64,000 nt of DNA from Marinifilum sp965230805 (lineage in GTDB: Bacteria; Bacteroidota; Bacteroidia; Bacteroidales; Marinifilaceae), in NCBI RefSeq assembly GCF_965230805.1, contig NZ_OZ246019.1, forward strand, positions 1,364,001 to 1,428,000. The letters are read 5' to 3'. The translations under genes were made by a program, and so were the position numbers. Below are positions 8,721 through 17,856 of the stretch, piece by piece. Every line of letters begins with the position of its first letter. The stretch's first letter is position 1. Below the pieces are notes generated by a model. That model had not been told where the DNA came from. It searched no databases and saw only the letters and a list, made by a program, of their open reading frames with translations.

Positions 8721-9100
8721 CCTTCTATTTGATTCTCTTTTGTGTAAAATAACGTCCGTATTCCAGTTTATCTGTTCGAATAAATACTCCAGTTAGGTCA
8801 CAAGCCTTTCATTAGATAGAAAACCCTCCAGTTGTGAAGGCTGATTCTCTAGTTGGAACCCTGTCATATTCTCAAATAGCCAAAGTAGATGATCGACTGC
8901 AATCAGATTTACCTGTATGTAGCAAAAATTACCCCCCTATAGTAAAACTCCTCAACAAATATAGAGCTTTCAATAGCCTAACTATTTTTTCCTGAGGTGA
9001 ATTTCTTAATGTTTATTCAAATCATTAATACATACTAAATATCCAAATAATGTGAGTTTAATAGAAGGCACAATTTTTGCGTTTATAAAATCATTCACTA
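8721..9100. other. Gene-free stretch before the insertion sequences
   Basis: About 380 bases without a convincing frame. The hexamer CCAGTT (or CTAGTT) recurs at 8763, 8789, 8828 and 8849 without fixed spacing. Nothing else was recognised. Confidence 0.4.
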
Positions 9101-9224
9101 GTGGGCGATTTAAATTAAAAAACGTTCTTTGAAATTCTTTGTTAGTCGTACTTGTAGCGATTTCTGATAGCGTGACGATTTGAATTGAATTATGGATATT
9201 TTGCATATAAACAAGCAATTATCC

Positions 9225-9874
9225 ATGAACCAAGGCAAAATATATCTTCGCTCAACTTACAGATTTTTTACCTACACGTATTTTTGACAGAATCGTTGAA
9301 AAACACAAGGGAAATAAGCATGTAAGAACCTTTAGCTGTTGGAATCAAATGCTATGTATGGTATTTGAACAGCTTACTTCAAGAGACAGTATGAGAGATT
9401 TGCTTCTCAGTCTTGAGGCTCATAAATCCAAGTACTATCATCTTGGCTTTGGTTCAACTGTATCGCGAAGGAACTTTGGTAATGCCAATGAAAAACGTAG
9501 CTATAAAATCTTTGAAGAATTTGCATATGTTCTCATAGAAGAAGCACGCAAAAGCTGCTATAGATCGGACTTTGAGATCAATGTTGAAGGTAATGTTTAT
9601 GCATTTGATTCATCAACAATAGATCTCTGCCTCAGTGTATTTTGGTGGGCTGAGTTTAGGAAAACAAAAGGTGGCATTAAGCTGCACACTCTGTATGATG
9701 TTAAAACATCAATACCTACGTTCCTGTATATCTCAAATGCCAAAATGCACGATGTCAATGCTCTTGATCTGATCTCATATGAGCCTGGAAGCTTTTATTT
9801 GATTGATAAAGCTTACATTGATTTTGGGAGACTGTACAATCTTCATAAACAGTGAGCTTTTTTCGTAACACGAG
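9225..9874 (+). pseudogene. IS4-family transposase, N-terminal fragment (frameshift, internal stop, interrupted)
   Basis: An ATG at 9225 begins MNQGK, but an extra A in the run GGCAAAATAT shifts the frame. The correct frame then reads KYIFAQLTDFLPTRIFDRIV and on through SRDSMRDLLLSLEAHKSKYYHLG, the first DDE aspartate in AFDSSTIDL and the second in LIDKAYIDF. A TGA at 9853-9855 replaces a sense codon just before AFFVTR, where a foreign element is inserted. Removing that insert and one copy of its 7-bp duplication rejoins FFVTRA to KNNMRFKRMYSS in frame, so the two halves were one gene. At least three lesions make it non-functional. Confidence 0.85.
9868..9874 (+). repeat. Left target-site duplication of the nested element
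   Basis: ACACGAG here and again at 11610-11616, immediately outside the inverted ends of the nested insertion sequence. Confidence 0.8.
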
Positions 9875-11609
9875 TAACCGTTGCACAACCAAGTAATATT
9901 TCTAAAAAATAAGATAAAAGCCATAAAAGTATGCGGATTTGCAAGCTTTTAAGGCTTTGTTTTTTCTGTGTTTTTAGCTTGTGCTTTAAATTATTAAGTG
10001 CTTAAATTAACTCTAATTAAGCCAATACACTTCTTCAGGGAATGAAACAGAACAATGGCCTGATTTGTCATTGTTTCAGCTGTTTTATTCATAAATTTCA
10101 TTAGTTTTTTAAGGTTATAGGCTGTTGCAGACATGTGCATTACCTTATTGGCCTGGGCAATTCCTATAGTGTTGATTTTTCGAAGTCCCATAAATTGTGT
10201 TAAGGTTCCGAAAACAGGCTCGACTGTAGATTGCCGTTTGCCTTTCATGTATCTGCCGAACTTGCTCTTCACCCTTTTGTTGTTGCGTTTATACTGCTCA
10301 ACGTAAACAGTTATTGCGATACGTTTTTCATGACTTTTGCCCAGGCATTTCTTCTTGATAGGACAGTTTTTGCAATCGCTTCGTTTGGTCAGATAATGAT
10401 TCTGAAGAGAGTTGGTTACCATTTTTGTTTTTCGAAAAGTAACTTTCTTTCCCATGGGACAAATCCAGTAGTTTTCCTCTTTACAGAAAGTAAATCCTTC
10501 GGGTCCTCCCTTGTAAGTTCCGTGTGGAGGTATGTAGCTGATAATGTTTTCCTTTTCCAGAAAAGCATAGTTTTCTCCGCTACTGTAACCGGCATCGGCA
10601 AGAAGGGTTGTCCACAACAAGCCTTGATTTTTAAGTCTTCGCTTTAAACGCTTTGTGGCATCCTGCAAGTATTGATTGTCTTTTTTATCAGCATGGTAGG
10701 CTTTTACATCGGTGATCACATGATTGGCAGTATCAACACTGATATTATTTAGATAATTCAGCTTTCTGGCTTTGCCAGGTTTTACGCTGATTCTTGCATC
10801 GGGATCGGTTGGACTGTAATGGGTTTTATTACTGGTATACTTGGCTCCTTTGTTGGCAGCTCCCGGACGTTGATCCTGATTCTTTTGCCAATTACGATTG
10901 CGGGATTTTATTTCCTGCAATTCTCTTTTATCGGCTGTAATGATTTGCTGATTGCGAGAAGCCTTATTCTTTTTAGGCTTTCTATCTTCTCTACTCTGGT
11001 AGCGAGCTTTTTGAAGATAAGCCTCCAGCTGTTCTTCAGGAACTTTCAGTTCCAAACTATCCATGCTGGCATTGGCTTTTATTGGTGCTGAATCCATGGC
11101 CTGAGTATGACCTGCAACCATTCCCTTGTCTACACACATGCTTAAAATATGAGTAAAAACCTCTTCAAATATCTTTTCGGGAAACAGTTGTCTTGTTCTG
11201 CTTAAAGTACTGTGCCATGGCAATTGCTCATCGATATCAAATCCTAAGAAAAATAGGATATCCAATCGCATGGAGCAGTGTTCAATTAACTGTCTGTCAC
11301 TTATGATATTTTCTAAATACCCAACTAACAGAGTTTATAAAAAACAACAGGATCAATGCTCTTCTGTCCACATTTCCCGTAGTAAGCTTGAGTCTTTTTG
11401 TATAAAAAGGATAAATCTAAAACTGATCTTAATCTTCGATAGAAATTATTTTCAGGAACTCTTCCGGAGAGTTGAAAGCTGGAAAATAACTTCTCTTGGT
11501 AAAGTTTCTTTCCTTGCATTTTTATTTACAAGTTAAGCTATTATCATTGCTAAGTAAAGTTATTATTGTTAGTTTTATTAACAAGTTATCAAGAGTTGTG
11601 CAACAGGCA
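9875..11609 (-). mobile_element. IS1182-type insertion sequence nested inside the IS4-type element
   Basis: A 1735-bp element with imperfect inverted ends. The left end is TAACCGTTGCACAAC, and the right end read inward is GCCTGTTGCACAAC. They share GTTGCACAAC. It is bounded by the 7-bp duplication ACACGAG. It carries one minus-strand transposase gene that fills most of its length. Excision in silico restores the reading frame of the host IS4 transposase, which fixes the boundaries firmly. Confidence 0.87.
9994..11519 (-). pseudogene. IS1182-family transposase with one frameshift
   Basis: The N-terminal piece (11519 down to 11325) starts MQGKKLYQEKLF and ends SIDPVVFYKLC at a TAG. The next frame resumes immediately as LVGYLENIISDRQLIEHCSMRLDILFFLGFDID, so a single missing base near 11325 splits a protein of about 500 residues. 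The long part (425 residues, from 11271) contains the HSTLSRTRQLF segment, the DSAPIKANAS aspartate, LADAGYSS and the C-terminal glutamate region STVEPVFGTLTQFMGLR of IS1182 transposases, plus a cysteine cluster (CPMGKK...CKNCPIKKKCLG). Programmed frameshifting is not usual for this family, so the copy is probably inactive. Confidence 0.85.
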
Positions 11610-11616
11610 CACGAGC
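11610..11616 (+). repeat. Right target-site duplication of the nested element
   Basis: ACACGAG, identical to 9868-9874. Confidence 0.8.
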
Positions 11617-12136
11617 GAAAAATAATATGCGATTTAAAAGAATGTATTCCAGTTCGGTTGACAAATCAACCGGAGTAAAATACGATCAAATCGGTAAGCT
11701 GAAATCCTACTACCCAAGCAGGGACTACCCAGAAAAGCTTCGGCGAATCAAGTACTATGATTGTGAAACGGATAAGGAGCTAATTTTCCTTACCAACAAC
11801 ATGGAACTTGAACCTACTGAAGTCGCTTATCTGTATAAAAAACGCTGGGGGGTAGAGCTGTTTTTCAAGTGGATGAAACAACACCTTAAGATAAAACCCT
11901 TTTGGGGAACAACTATTAATGCTGTAAAAATCCAAATGTATTGTGCGATCATCGCCTACTGTCTTGTTGCCATAATTGGTAACAGATTGAAAGTTGATCG
12001 CTCAATCTACGAAATACTACAAATCCTTAGCATATCTCTACTCGACAAAACTCCTGTAAGAGAGGTGCTTACCAAATACGATTGCAAAAATGTCAAAGAA
12101 CTAAATAATAAACAATTAATAATCAGTGGGTTTTAA
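11617..12136 (+). pseudogene. IS4-family transposase, C-terminal fragment
   Basis: This continues the interrupted transposase. An ATG at 11627 starts MRFKRMYSSSV. The YREK signature of IS4 elements is intact (YKKRWGVELFFKWMK), with WGTTINAVKIQMYCAIIAYCLV after it and a stop eight bases before the right inverted end. It has no start or first two catalytic aspartates of its own. Confidence 0.85.
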
Positions 12137-12174
12137 TCGCCCACCAATGCCTTTTTCATTCAAATTAATTTGGA

Positions 12175-12623
12175 TTTGCACAGCTCTCGGCCAAAGAAGC
12201 ACGTAAGCGAAAAAAGGAACTAAAAATGCAGGAAGTTCAACAACTGGTTGAAAACAGACAATTTACTTTTAAAGCAGATACGCTAACAACATCTACAGGC
12301 TATTATAAAAATTTAAACTATAATTATGATCTTAGCCTTAGCCCGGATTCCGTTCATGTATACCTTCCTTATTGGGTTAGGGTATATATGGCTCGAATAA
12401 ATGATGAAGGAGGATTTAAGCGTAGTGAATCAATCGATAAATTAAAACTAAAACACAGAAAAAACTAGGTTATCAGATCAGTTTCACCACCCAAAACGAA
12501 GATGAGAATTACTTCTTTACATTTGATGTATCCAATCAGGAATTTGCTTATTTAAAAATAAGCTCTACAAAGAAAAGTTTTATTTCCTACGATGGGACCA
12601 TTCACGCCATCAACCAGCAATAA
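12175..12623 (+). pseudogene. DUF4251 family protein, frameshifted and probably missing its signal peptide
   Basis: The frame GFAQLSAKEARKRKKELK continues into MQEVQQLVENRQFTFKADTL and YNYDLSLSPDSVHVYLPYWVRVY, as in periplasmic DUF4251 proteins of Bacteroidota, and reaches SIDKLKLKHRKN at a TAG (12466-12468). One base off, the protein goes on as GYQISFTTQNEDENYFFTFDV and ISSTKKSFISYDGTIHAINQQ to a TAA at 12621, so an indel in the A-run near 12460 broke it. Upstream, a TAA precedes FGFAQ, and the IS4 end lies 30 bases away. The signal peptide has therefore probably been lost to the insertion or its decay. The first 80-residue piece alone could still be translated from 12226. Confidence 0.75.
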
Positions 12624-12683
12624 CAGTTAACTCTTGAGAAATGTAAACATCTTTTTTTTAAATTCTTGTTTCTTGTTCACTAG

Positions 12684-14075
12684 TGTCCGGTAAAAAGTAA
12701 CCGGGTCGAACATTTTCACGAACTACCCGGTTTGTTTACTTTTGAGTTACCACACAAAAAAGTAAGACATGGGTAAAAGTACAAATTTTAGCGGACAGCC
12801 TATATTTAATCAGCTGTTAACGTTCATTGACAAGAGTGAGATTAGAAAAATAGCGAAGAAACATGGTAGCGAACGCTACGTGAAGAAGTTCACAACCTAT
12901 AATCATTTGGTTGTTATGCTTTTTGTCGTATTTGAAGGTTATCATTCAATACGAGAAGTAATACTAGGTTTACTCGCCAATGCACATAAACTGTCTCACC
13001 TAGGATTAAGTTACCTTGTGAAGCGCAGTACCTTTTCAGAAGCAAACAAAAGGCGCAACAGCAGTGTATTCGAGGATATATACATGACAGTGTATAAAAA
13101 GCATGCTTCAAGTTTAGCGGACAGCCACCTAAGCGACACTGATTTAAAGCGGTTGTATATTATGGATTCATCAACCATATCCCTTTTCAAAGACATCTTG
13201 AAGGGGGTTGGTCGTAATCCCAAAAGCGGCAAGAAGAAAGGTGGCATTAAAGCCCACACCATAATCTAAGCAACAGAAAATGTACCCTGCCTGATAAGAT
13301 ATAGCGAAGCGGCACGACACAACCATATGTTCCTAGAGGAAGTTATGAACCTGCCTTCGGGCTCAATCATTACATTCGACAAAGGATATGTTGATTACGC
13401 CCGCTACGAAGCATTTTCCGAAAAGTCGATATGGTATGTGACCCGTTTGAAGGATAATGCCCAATATGAAGCAAGGGAAGAATTTGATATCCCCGACGAT
13501 GCGGATTCGGGTGTCCTAAAAGACGAGGAAGTGATCCTTTATTACGGAAAAAACAAAGAACAGGAACACCGGGCAAGAAGGGATTGCCTATTGGGACAGC
13601 GAAAACGAACGTCTGTTTGAGTTTATAACCAACAATTTCGATTTGACAGCAGAAAAGATTGCACTTATTTATAAAAAGCGTTGGCAGATAGAACTGCTAT
13701 TTAAACAGCTAAAGCAGAACTTCCCTCTAAAATATTTTTTAGGGGACAATGAAAATGCAATCGTAATACAAATATGGGCGGCAATGCTTGCTAACCTGTT
13801 GATTACCCTAGTAAAGAGTAAAGTTAAACGTAGCTGGGCATTTTCAAACCTGGTGTCCATCATAAGGCAACAGCTGATGAATTATATCAACATATACTTA
13901 TTTCTCGAAAATCCGGAGAAGAGTTGGATCTTAGTAATAAAAGAAGACAAGCACAAATACCAAAACTCGCTATTTCCCGATATTTAGGGGGCTTACTTTT
14001 GAAAAACAAAAATGCTGACATTGAATATCAGCATCTTGAATATGAATAATTAATAATATTCTGGTTTACCGGACA
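12684..14075 (+). mobile_element. Second IS4-type insertion sequence (dead)
   Basis: The ends are TGTCCGGTAAA at 12684-12694 and its reverse complement TTTACCGGACA at 14065-14075, giving 1392 bp around a plus-strand IS4-family transposase. No target duplication is recognisable at the borders. It is a different lineage from the element at 9101, with unrelated inverted ends and low transposase similarity. Confidence 0.8.
12769..13987 (+). pseudogene. IS4-family transposase with an internal stop and a frameshift
   Basis: It starts MGKSTNFSGQPIFNQLLTFI, an N-terminus typical of Bacteroidota IS4 transposases. The first catalytic aspartate lies in YIMDSSTISL. After KGGIKAHTII a TAA (13267-13269) interrupts, and the frame continues ATENVPCLIRYSEAARHNHMF with the second aspartate in ITFDKGYVDY. 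Around 13575 one extra base in the GAAGGG run shifts the frame. The other frame resumes as IAYWDSENERLFEF and contains the YREK motif YKKRWQIELLFKQLKQN. Two lesions, so it is inactive. Confidence 0.85.
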
Positions 14076-14274
14076 ACAATGATTAAATTTACTCTCCTTT
14101 ATATTTATTCAAAATGCTGTTTCTATCCTTGTAGCCAACTGAAAGTTTGGAGTTCCTACTAAATAAAGCTCTTCAACTCCTGTTTTGTATAAAAAGGTAT
14201 TGTACACATTTTTTGTAGACTTGTTTAAAATTTATTATTTTTAATAATAAAGTCTTTTAATCAAGCACTTCCAT

Positions 14275-16791
14275 ATGAATCAAGAACATCAAAAAAGCAT
14301 CACCGAATTACTAACTGAAATTGCGCGCTTGAAAAATCAAATCAATTCTATTAATCGAGATAATGATTTTTTTGGAAGATATCATAACATTCTTTCTAAT
14401 GAAAAAATTGTTGCTTTCGATTGGAATTTTAATGATAATCAAATTGTATGGTCAGATGATGCTGAAAAAGTATTCAATTTGAAAGAAAATCAATTAGGAT
14501 ATAGCCGTGAAAGTTTCTTACAATGCATTCATCCGGAAGATACACCTTACTTTATTGACAAACTATCCATGTGTTTTTGCAATCAATCCACAAATTATGA
14601 ATCCACTTTTAGATTAGCTAAAAATTCTGAAAGCGAAACCTGGATTAAAATAAGTTGCCAAATTTTGTACAATGAAAAAGGTGAGCCACTCAACACAATA
14701 GGAATATTAAAAGACATTACCCCCTTAAAGCGAACAGAAGAAGCCCAACACCTTAACGATCTTAGATATCAAACACTCTTCAATTATTCACCGGTGCCAT
14801 TATGGGAAGAGGAGTTTTCGGAACTTTACCAATATTTAAATCATCTAAAATCAGAAGGTGTAGATAACTTTGAGAAATATTTTACAGATCATCCACAAGC
14901 ATTAGCACTTTGCTCACAAAAAGTAAAAATAACTGATGTTAACATAGCAACACTTAAGCTTCATAATGCCGATTCAAAAGAAGAACTTCTTGGTAACTTA
15001 GATAAAGTATTCACCCAAAAATCTTACGAAGTATTTAAAGATGAAGTTGTTTCTCTTGCCAATGGCAGAAAAGAATTTGAAACTGAGGGCGAAATTAAAA
15101 CCATAAATGGAGTGGCCAAGCATATACATCTTAAACTCTTAGTTGATTACAATTCGAAAGATCGCGCAAAAGCAATACTAGCAACAATTGACATCACCGA
15201 TAGAAAGAAAGCCGATATAGCTCTTGCCGAAAGTGAAAAGAAATTTAGAACCTCTTTTGAATCTTCTGATGTAGGAATGGCAATCGTTGGAAGTGACAAA
15301 AAGTTTTTATCAGTGAATATTGCTTTTTCAAGGATGATAGGACTTGATATTAATGAGTTAAAAAACAAAACTTTTCTCAATATAACTCATCCTGATGATT
15401 TAAACATCAGCAAACAAAAATACTCCCAAAGCCTAAATGACAAACATCCTTTTACAATAGAAAAGCGCTACTTAAACAATACTCGTAAAGTAAGATGGGG
15501 ATTAACCACCATTAGCCCCATTTTTAACTCTTATGGAGAACATATTAATTCTATTCTTCATGTACAGGACATTACAGAACGAAAAATAGCAGAAGAAAAT
15601 CTTATAAAAAGCAGCAACGAATACGAAGCTTTAGCTGAAGAATATAAAACCCAAAATGAAGAGTTAATAGAAGCAATAGCCATTGCAGAACGCAGCGATC
15701 GTTTAAAATCGGAGTTCTTGCAAAATCTATCGCATGAAATTAGAACTCCTATGAATGCCATTCTTGGTTTTACTGAATTTCTAGAACTTGAAAGTATTTC
15801 ATCTGAAAAACGAAATCAATATATCGGCATAATTAAAAATAGTGGTTTTCAACTTTTAAGAATTATTGATGATATTCTTGAAATTTCGGCATTAGAAACA
15901 AAGCATGTACAGTTAATTGAAGATGATTTTAATCTAAACAACTTACTTACCGAACTTTTCACCATTTTTCAACCCCAGTCCAAAAAACAAAAACTAGCAC
16001 TTTATCTTCACAAAGATTTAAACGACGATTGCTGTGAGATTCGATCTGACGAATTAAAATTGAAGAAAATCCTAATAAATTTGATTGAAAATGCTTTGAA
16101 ATTTACCAATTCGGGCTCTATTGAGATAGGATACTACTCGAATAAGTCAAACTTGGAATTATATGTAAAAGATACTGGTATCGGAATAGAACCTGAAAGA
16201 CATACTCATATTTTTGAACGTTTCTCGCAAGCCGAAGGAGACATCAGTAAAAAACTTGGAGGTTTGGGACTCGGCTTATCAATTGTTAAAGAAAATGTAA
16301 AACTCCTTAAGGGAAACATTAGGCTTATTTCGGAACTTGGCAAAGGGAGTATGTTTATAATCTCCCTGCCAAACTGCTTAATATCAACACATATTAGAAG
16401 TACTGAAGAAGAAAAAGATAAGAAACAGTACAATATATTAATCGCTGAAGATGAAGAGATAAATTATTTTTATTTTAAATCTTTGATGGAAAAAATTGCT
16501 CCACATTGCAAACTTGAACATGCCAAAAACGGTACAGAAGCCTTAGAAATGTGTAAAGAAAAAGATTTTGACATTGTTTTTATGGATATTAAAATGCCTG
16601 AAATGAATGGCTATGAAGCCACCGCTAAGATCAAAAAGATAAAACCCAATCAAAATATCGTTGCGCAAACAGCTTATTCAACCAACGAAGATAAAATAAA
16701 AGCTCGAGTTGCAGGATGTAACGAATTTCTATCAAAACCACTTAGCTTAAAAAACGTGCAAAATCTCTTAGATAAATATTTGTTTAAATGA
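14275..16791 (+). CDS. Hybrid sensor histidine kinase with PAS domains and receiver
   Basis: An 838-residue kinase with no membrane segment, so probably cytosolic. A short coiled coil (1-35) is followed by PAS domains at about 45-150, 165-310 (divergent) and 320-440, each with a PAC-like tail (LKDITPLKR, ATIDITDRKK, VQDITERKI). Then come a coiled linker, HisKA with H487 in FLQNLSHEIRTPMNAILGF, HATPase with NLIENALKF, DTGIGIEPE and GGLGLGLSIV, and a C-terminal receiver with phospho-acceptor D771 (IVFMDIKMPEMNG). The input is unknown. No output regulator is adjacent: on its left are dead insertion sequences, on its right gene debris, so it is an orphan. The start is the only ATG near the frame's 5' end. 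Confidence 0.92.
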   Translation: MNQEHQKSITELLTEIARLKNQINSINRDNDFFGRYHNILSNEKIVAFDWNFNDNQIVWSDDAEKVFNLKENQLGYSRESFLQCIHPEDTPYFIDKLSMCFCNQSTNYESTFRLAKNSESETWIKISCQILYNEKGEPLNTIGILKDITPLKRTEEAQHLNDLRYQTLFNYSPVPLWEEEFSELYQYLNHLKSEGVDNFEKYFTDHPQALALCSQKVKITDVNIATLKLHNADSKEELLGNLDKVFTQKSYEVFKDEVVSLANGRKEFETEGEIKTINGVAKHIHLKLLVDYNSKDRAKAILATIDITDRKKADIALAESEKKFRTSFESSDVGMAIVGSDKKFLSVNIAFSRMIGLDINELKNKTFLNITHPDDLNISKQKYSQSLNDKHPFTIEKRYLNNTRKVRWGLTTISPIFNSYGEHINSILHVQDITERKIAEENLIKSSNEYEALAEEYKTQNEELIEAIAIAERSDRLKSEFLQNLSHEIRTPMNAILGFTEFLELESISSEKRNQYIGIIKNSGFQLLRIIDDILEISALETKHVQLIEDDFNLNNLLTELFTIFQPQSKKQKLALYLHKDLNDDCCEIRSDELKLKKILINLIENALKFTNSGSIEIGYYSNKSNLELYVKDTGIGIEPERHTHIFERFSQAEGDISKKLGGLGLGLSIVKENVKLLKGNIRLISELGKGSMFIISLPNCLISTHIRSTEEEKDKKQYNILIAEDEEINYFYFKSLMEKIAPHCKLEHAKNGTEALEMCKEKDFDIVFMDIKMPEMNGYEATAKIKKIKPNQNIVAQTAYSTNEDKIKARVAGCNEFLSKPLSLKNVQNLLDKYLFK

Positions 16792-16835
16792 CCAGATTGG
16801 ATCACAAGAAAGCTAATTCAATTGAGTCGTATTAC

Positions 16836-17089
16836 TTATCTGTATGTAAATCCTTTTAAACTTGCCAAGCCACCAAGCGAGGTTTCTTTATATGACAATG
16901 ATAAATCTAAACCTGTTTTCATCATAGTCTCAGTTACCTGGTCAAAACTTATTCGGCGTCTACAATCTGATAATAAAGCATACGTATTGTGATTTAAAGC
17001 ACGAGCCGCAGCAAATACATTACGCTCAATACATGGAATTTGAACCAAACCTAAAACGGGATCACAGGTTAATCCCAAATGACTCCATT
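16836..17089 (-). pseudogene. L-serine dehydratase, C-terminal remnant
   Basis: Minus-strand residues HLGLTCDPVLGLVQIPCIERN, then ISFDQVTETMMKTGLDLSLSYKETSLGGLA, match the end of the iron-sulfur L-serine ammonia-lyase alpha region, including the Cys of GLTCDP and of IPCIERN. The N-terminal some 300 or more residues are absent, and an in-frame TAG precedes the match. At the break the plus strand begins a transposase tail, so an insertion plus deletion is the likely cause. It lacks the start and most [4Fe-4S] and substrate residues and cannot be functional alone. Confidence 0.75.
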
Positions 17090-17225
17090 GCTAACTTCTT
17101 TATATTCAGAAGAAAATGCTTCTGCTGAATCTTTTAATGCTAAAATTAAGGCCTTCAGAACTGCTTTTAGAGGTGTGAGAGAAGTTGAATTATTCCTATT
17201 CAGACTTTCCAAAATTTATGCATGA
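17082..17225 (+). pseudogene. Transposase C-terminal remnant (ISAon1/ISL3-like)
   Basis: The frame ending at TGA 17225 reads NASAESFNAKIKAFRTAFRG then VREVELFLFRLSKIYA, the characteristic tail of ISAon1/ISL3-like transposases (ESFNAKIKxFR). Only about 47 residues remain. The bases after the stop, with a CCCCACAAGTTTTCC motif, look like the element's right end. Its left part is missing where the serine dehydratase remnant begins. Confidence 0.6.
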
Positions 17226-17240
17226 AATATACACGCCCCA

Positions 17241-17278
17241 CAAGTTTTCCGCTTGATCCCAAGTTTTCCGCTTGATCC
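17241..17278. repeat. Perfect 19-bp tandem duplication at the end of the transposase remnant
   Basis: CAAGTTTTCCGCTTGATCC occurs twice back to back (17241-17259, 17260-17278). CCCCAC (17236) and GTGGGG (17291) flank the pair as an inverted repeat. It is probably part of, or slippage at, the IS terminus. Confidence 0.7.
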
Positions 17279-17305
17279 AAAATTTGACTGGTGGGGATAA
17301 AAACA

Positions 17306-17340
17306 AAAAAGACGAGATGGGAAAAACCCAAGTCGTCTTA
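17306..17340 (-). terminator. Terminator of the tRNA operon
   Basis: AAGACGA...GGG-ttttt-CCC...TCGTCTTTTTTG on the minus strand: a long stem with a T-run directly after the tRNA-Pro genes. Confidence 0.65.
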
Positions 17341-17345
17341 TCATG

Positions 17346-17420
17346 TCGGGGTGGCAGGATTCGAACCTGCGACCTCCTGCTCCCAAAGCAGGCGCGATAA
17401 CCGGGCTACGCTACACCCCG
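17346..17420 (-). tRNA. tRNA-Pro (anticodon TGG)
   Basis: 75 nt. The acceptor stem CGGGGTG pairs with CACCCCG plus discriminator A. The anticodon stem CCTGC/GCAGG holds the loop TTTGGGA, and the T-loop is TTCGAAT. CCA is not encoded. It is identical in sequence to the copy at 17482-17556. Confidence 0.95.
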
Positions 17421-17481
17421 AATAATTCGGTACTCTATTCGATAAAAAAGAGAAGCTTTTAAACTCCTCTAAAATTTTCGG

Positions 17482-17556
17482 TCGGGGTGGCAGGATTCGA
17501 ACCTGCGACCTCCTGCTCCCAAAGCAGGCGCGATAACCGGGCTACGCTACACCCCG
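17482..17556 (-). tRNA. tRNA-Pro (anticodon TGG), second identical copy
   Basis: Same 75 nt as the gene 61 bases downstream, with all arms intact. The two are probably a tandem duplication and are co-transcribed with tRNA-Ser. Confidence 0.95.
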
Positions 17557-17563
17557 AAAATCT

Positions 17564-17653
<90 letters not shown>

Positions 17654-17796
17654 TTTTGTTTGCGGTAGCAAAAGTATGTAAAAATTTCAGATGTGCAAAA
17701 TATTTTTTTTCACAATGCATAAAAATTTTCAATGCTTTGATTATAGTAAATTATAAATCAATGAGATTGACTCTTATTTTTTTTGAAATAAATTTG

Positions 17797-17834
17797 AAAA
17801 AAAGCCGAAAAGGAGACAAATCCTTTTCGGCTTA
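17797..17834 (-). terminator. Terminator after floA
   Basis: Near-perfect stem AAGCCGAAAAGGA / TCCTTTTCGGCTT with TTTTTTT following on the minus strand, 23 bases after the floA stop. Confidence 0.8.
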
Positions 17835-17856
17835 GCATCAAAAATCTTATATTTTT

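Larger units (their letters stand above)
9101..12144 (+). mobile_element. IS4-type insertion sequence (dead), interrupted by an IS1182-type element
   Basis: The ends are GTGGGCGATTTAAA at 9101-9114 and its near-exact reverse complement TTTTAATCGCCCAC at 12131-12144, framing a plus-strand IS4-family transposase. Without the nested insert the element is about 1.3 kb. No clear target duplication was seen at the outer ends. Transposase inactivation, described under its two fragments, implies that the copy is fossil. Confidence 0.8.

Noticed and set aside
9006..9218. Small minus-strand frame of 70 codons
   Set aside because: It crosses the inverted end of the IS4-type element and has no family resemblance; it is a chance frame in the IS leader.
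14231..14251. Palindrome TTTATTATT...AATAATAAA before the hybrid kinase as an operator
   Set aside because: Pure A/T of this length is expected in such a genome; no supporting second site.
8337..14274. Defence island or genomic island with cargo genes
   Set aside because: The region holds only dead insertion sequences, one broken DUF4251 gene and empty sequence; no defence, toxin or restriction genes were recognised.
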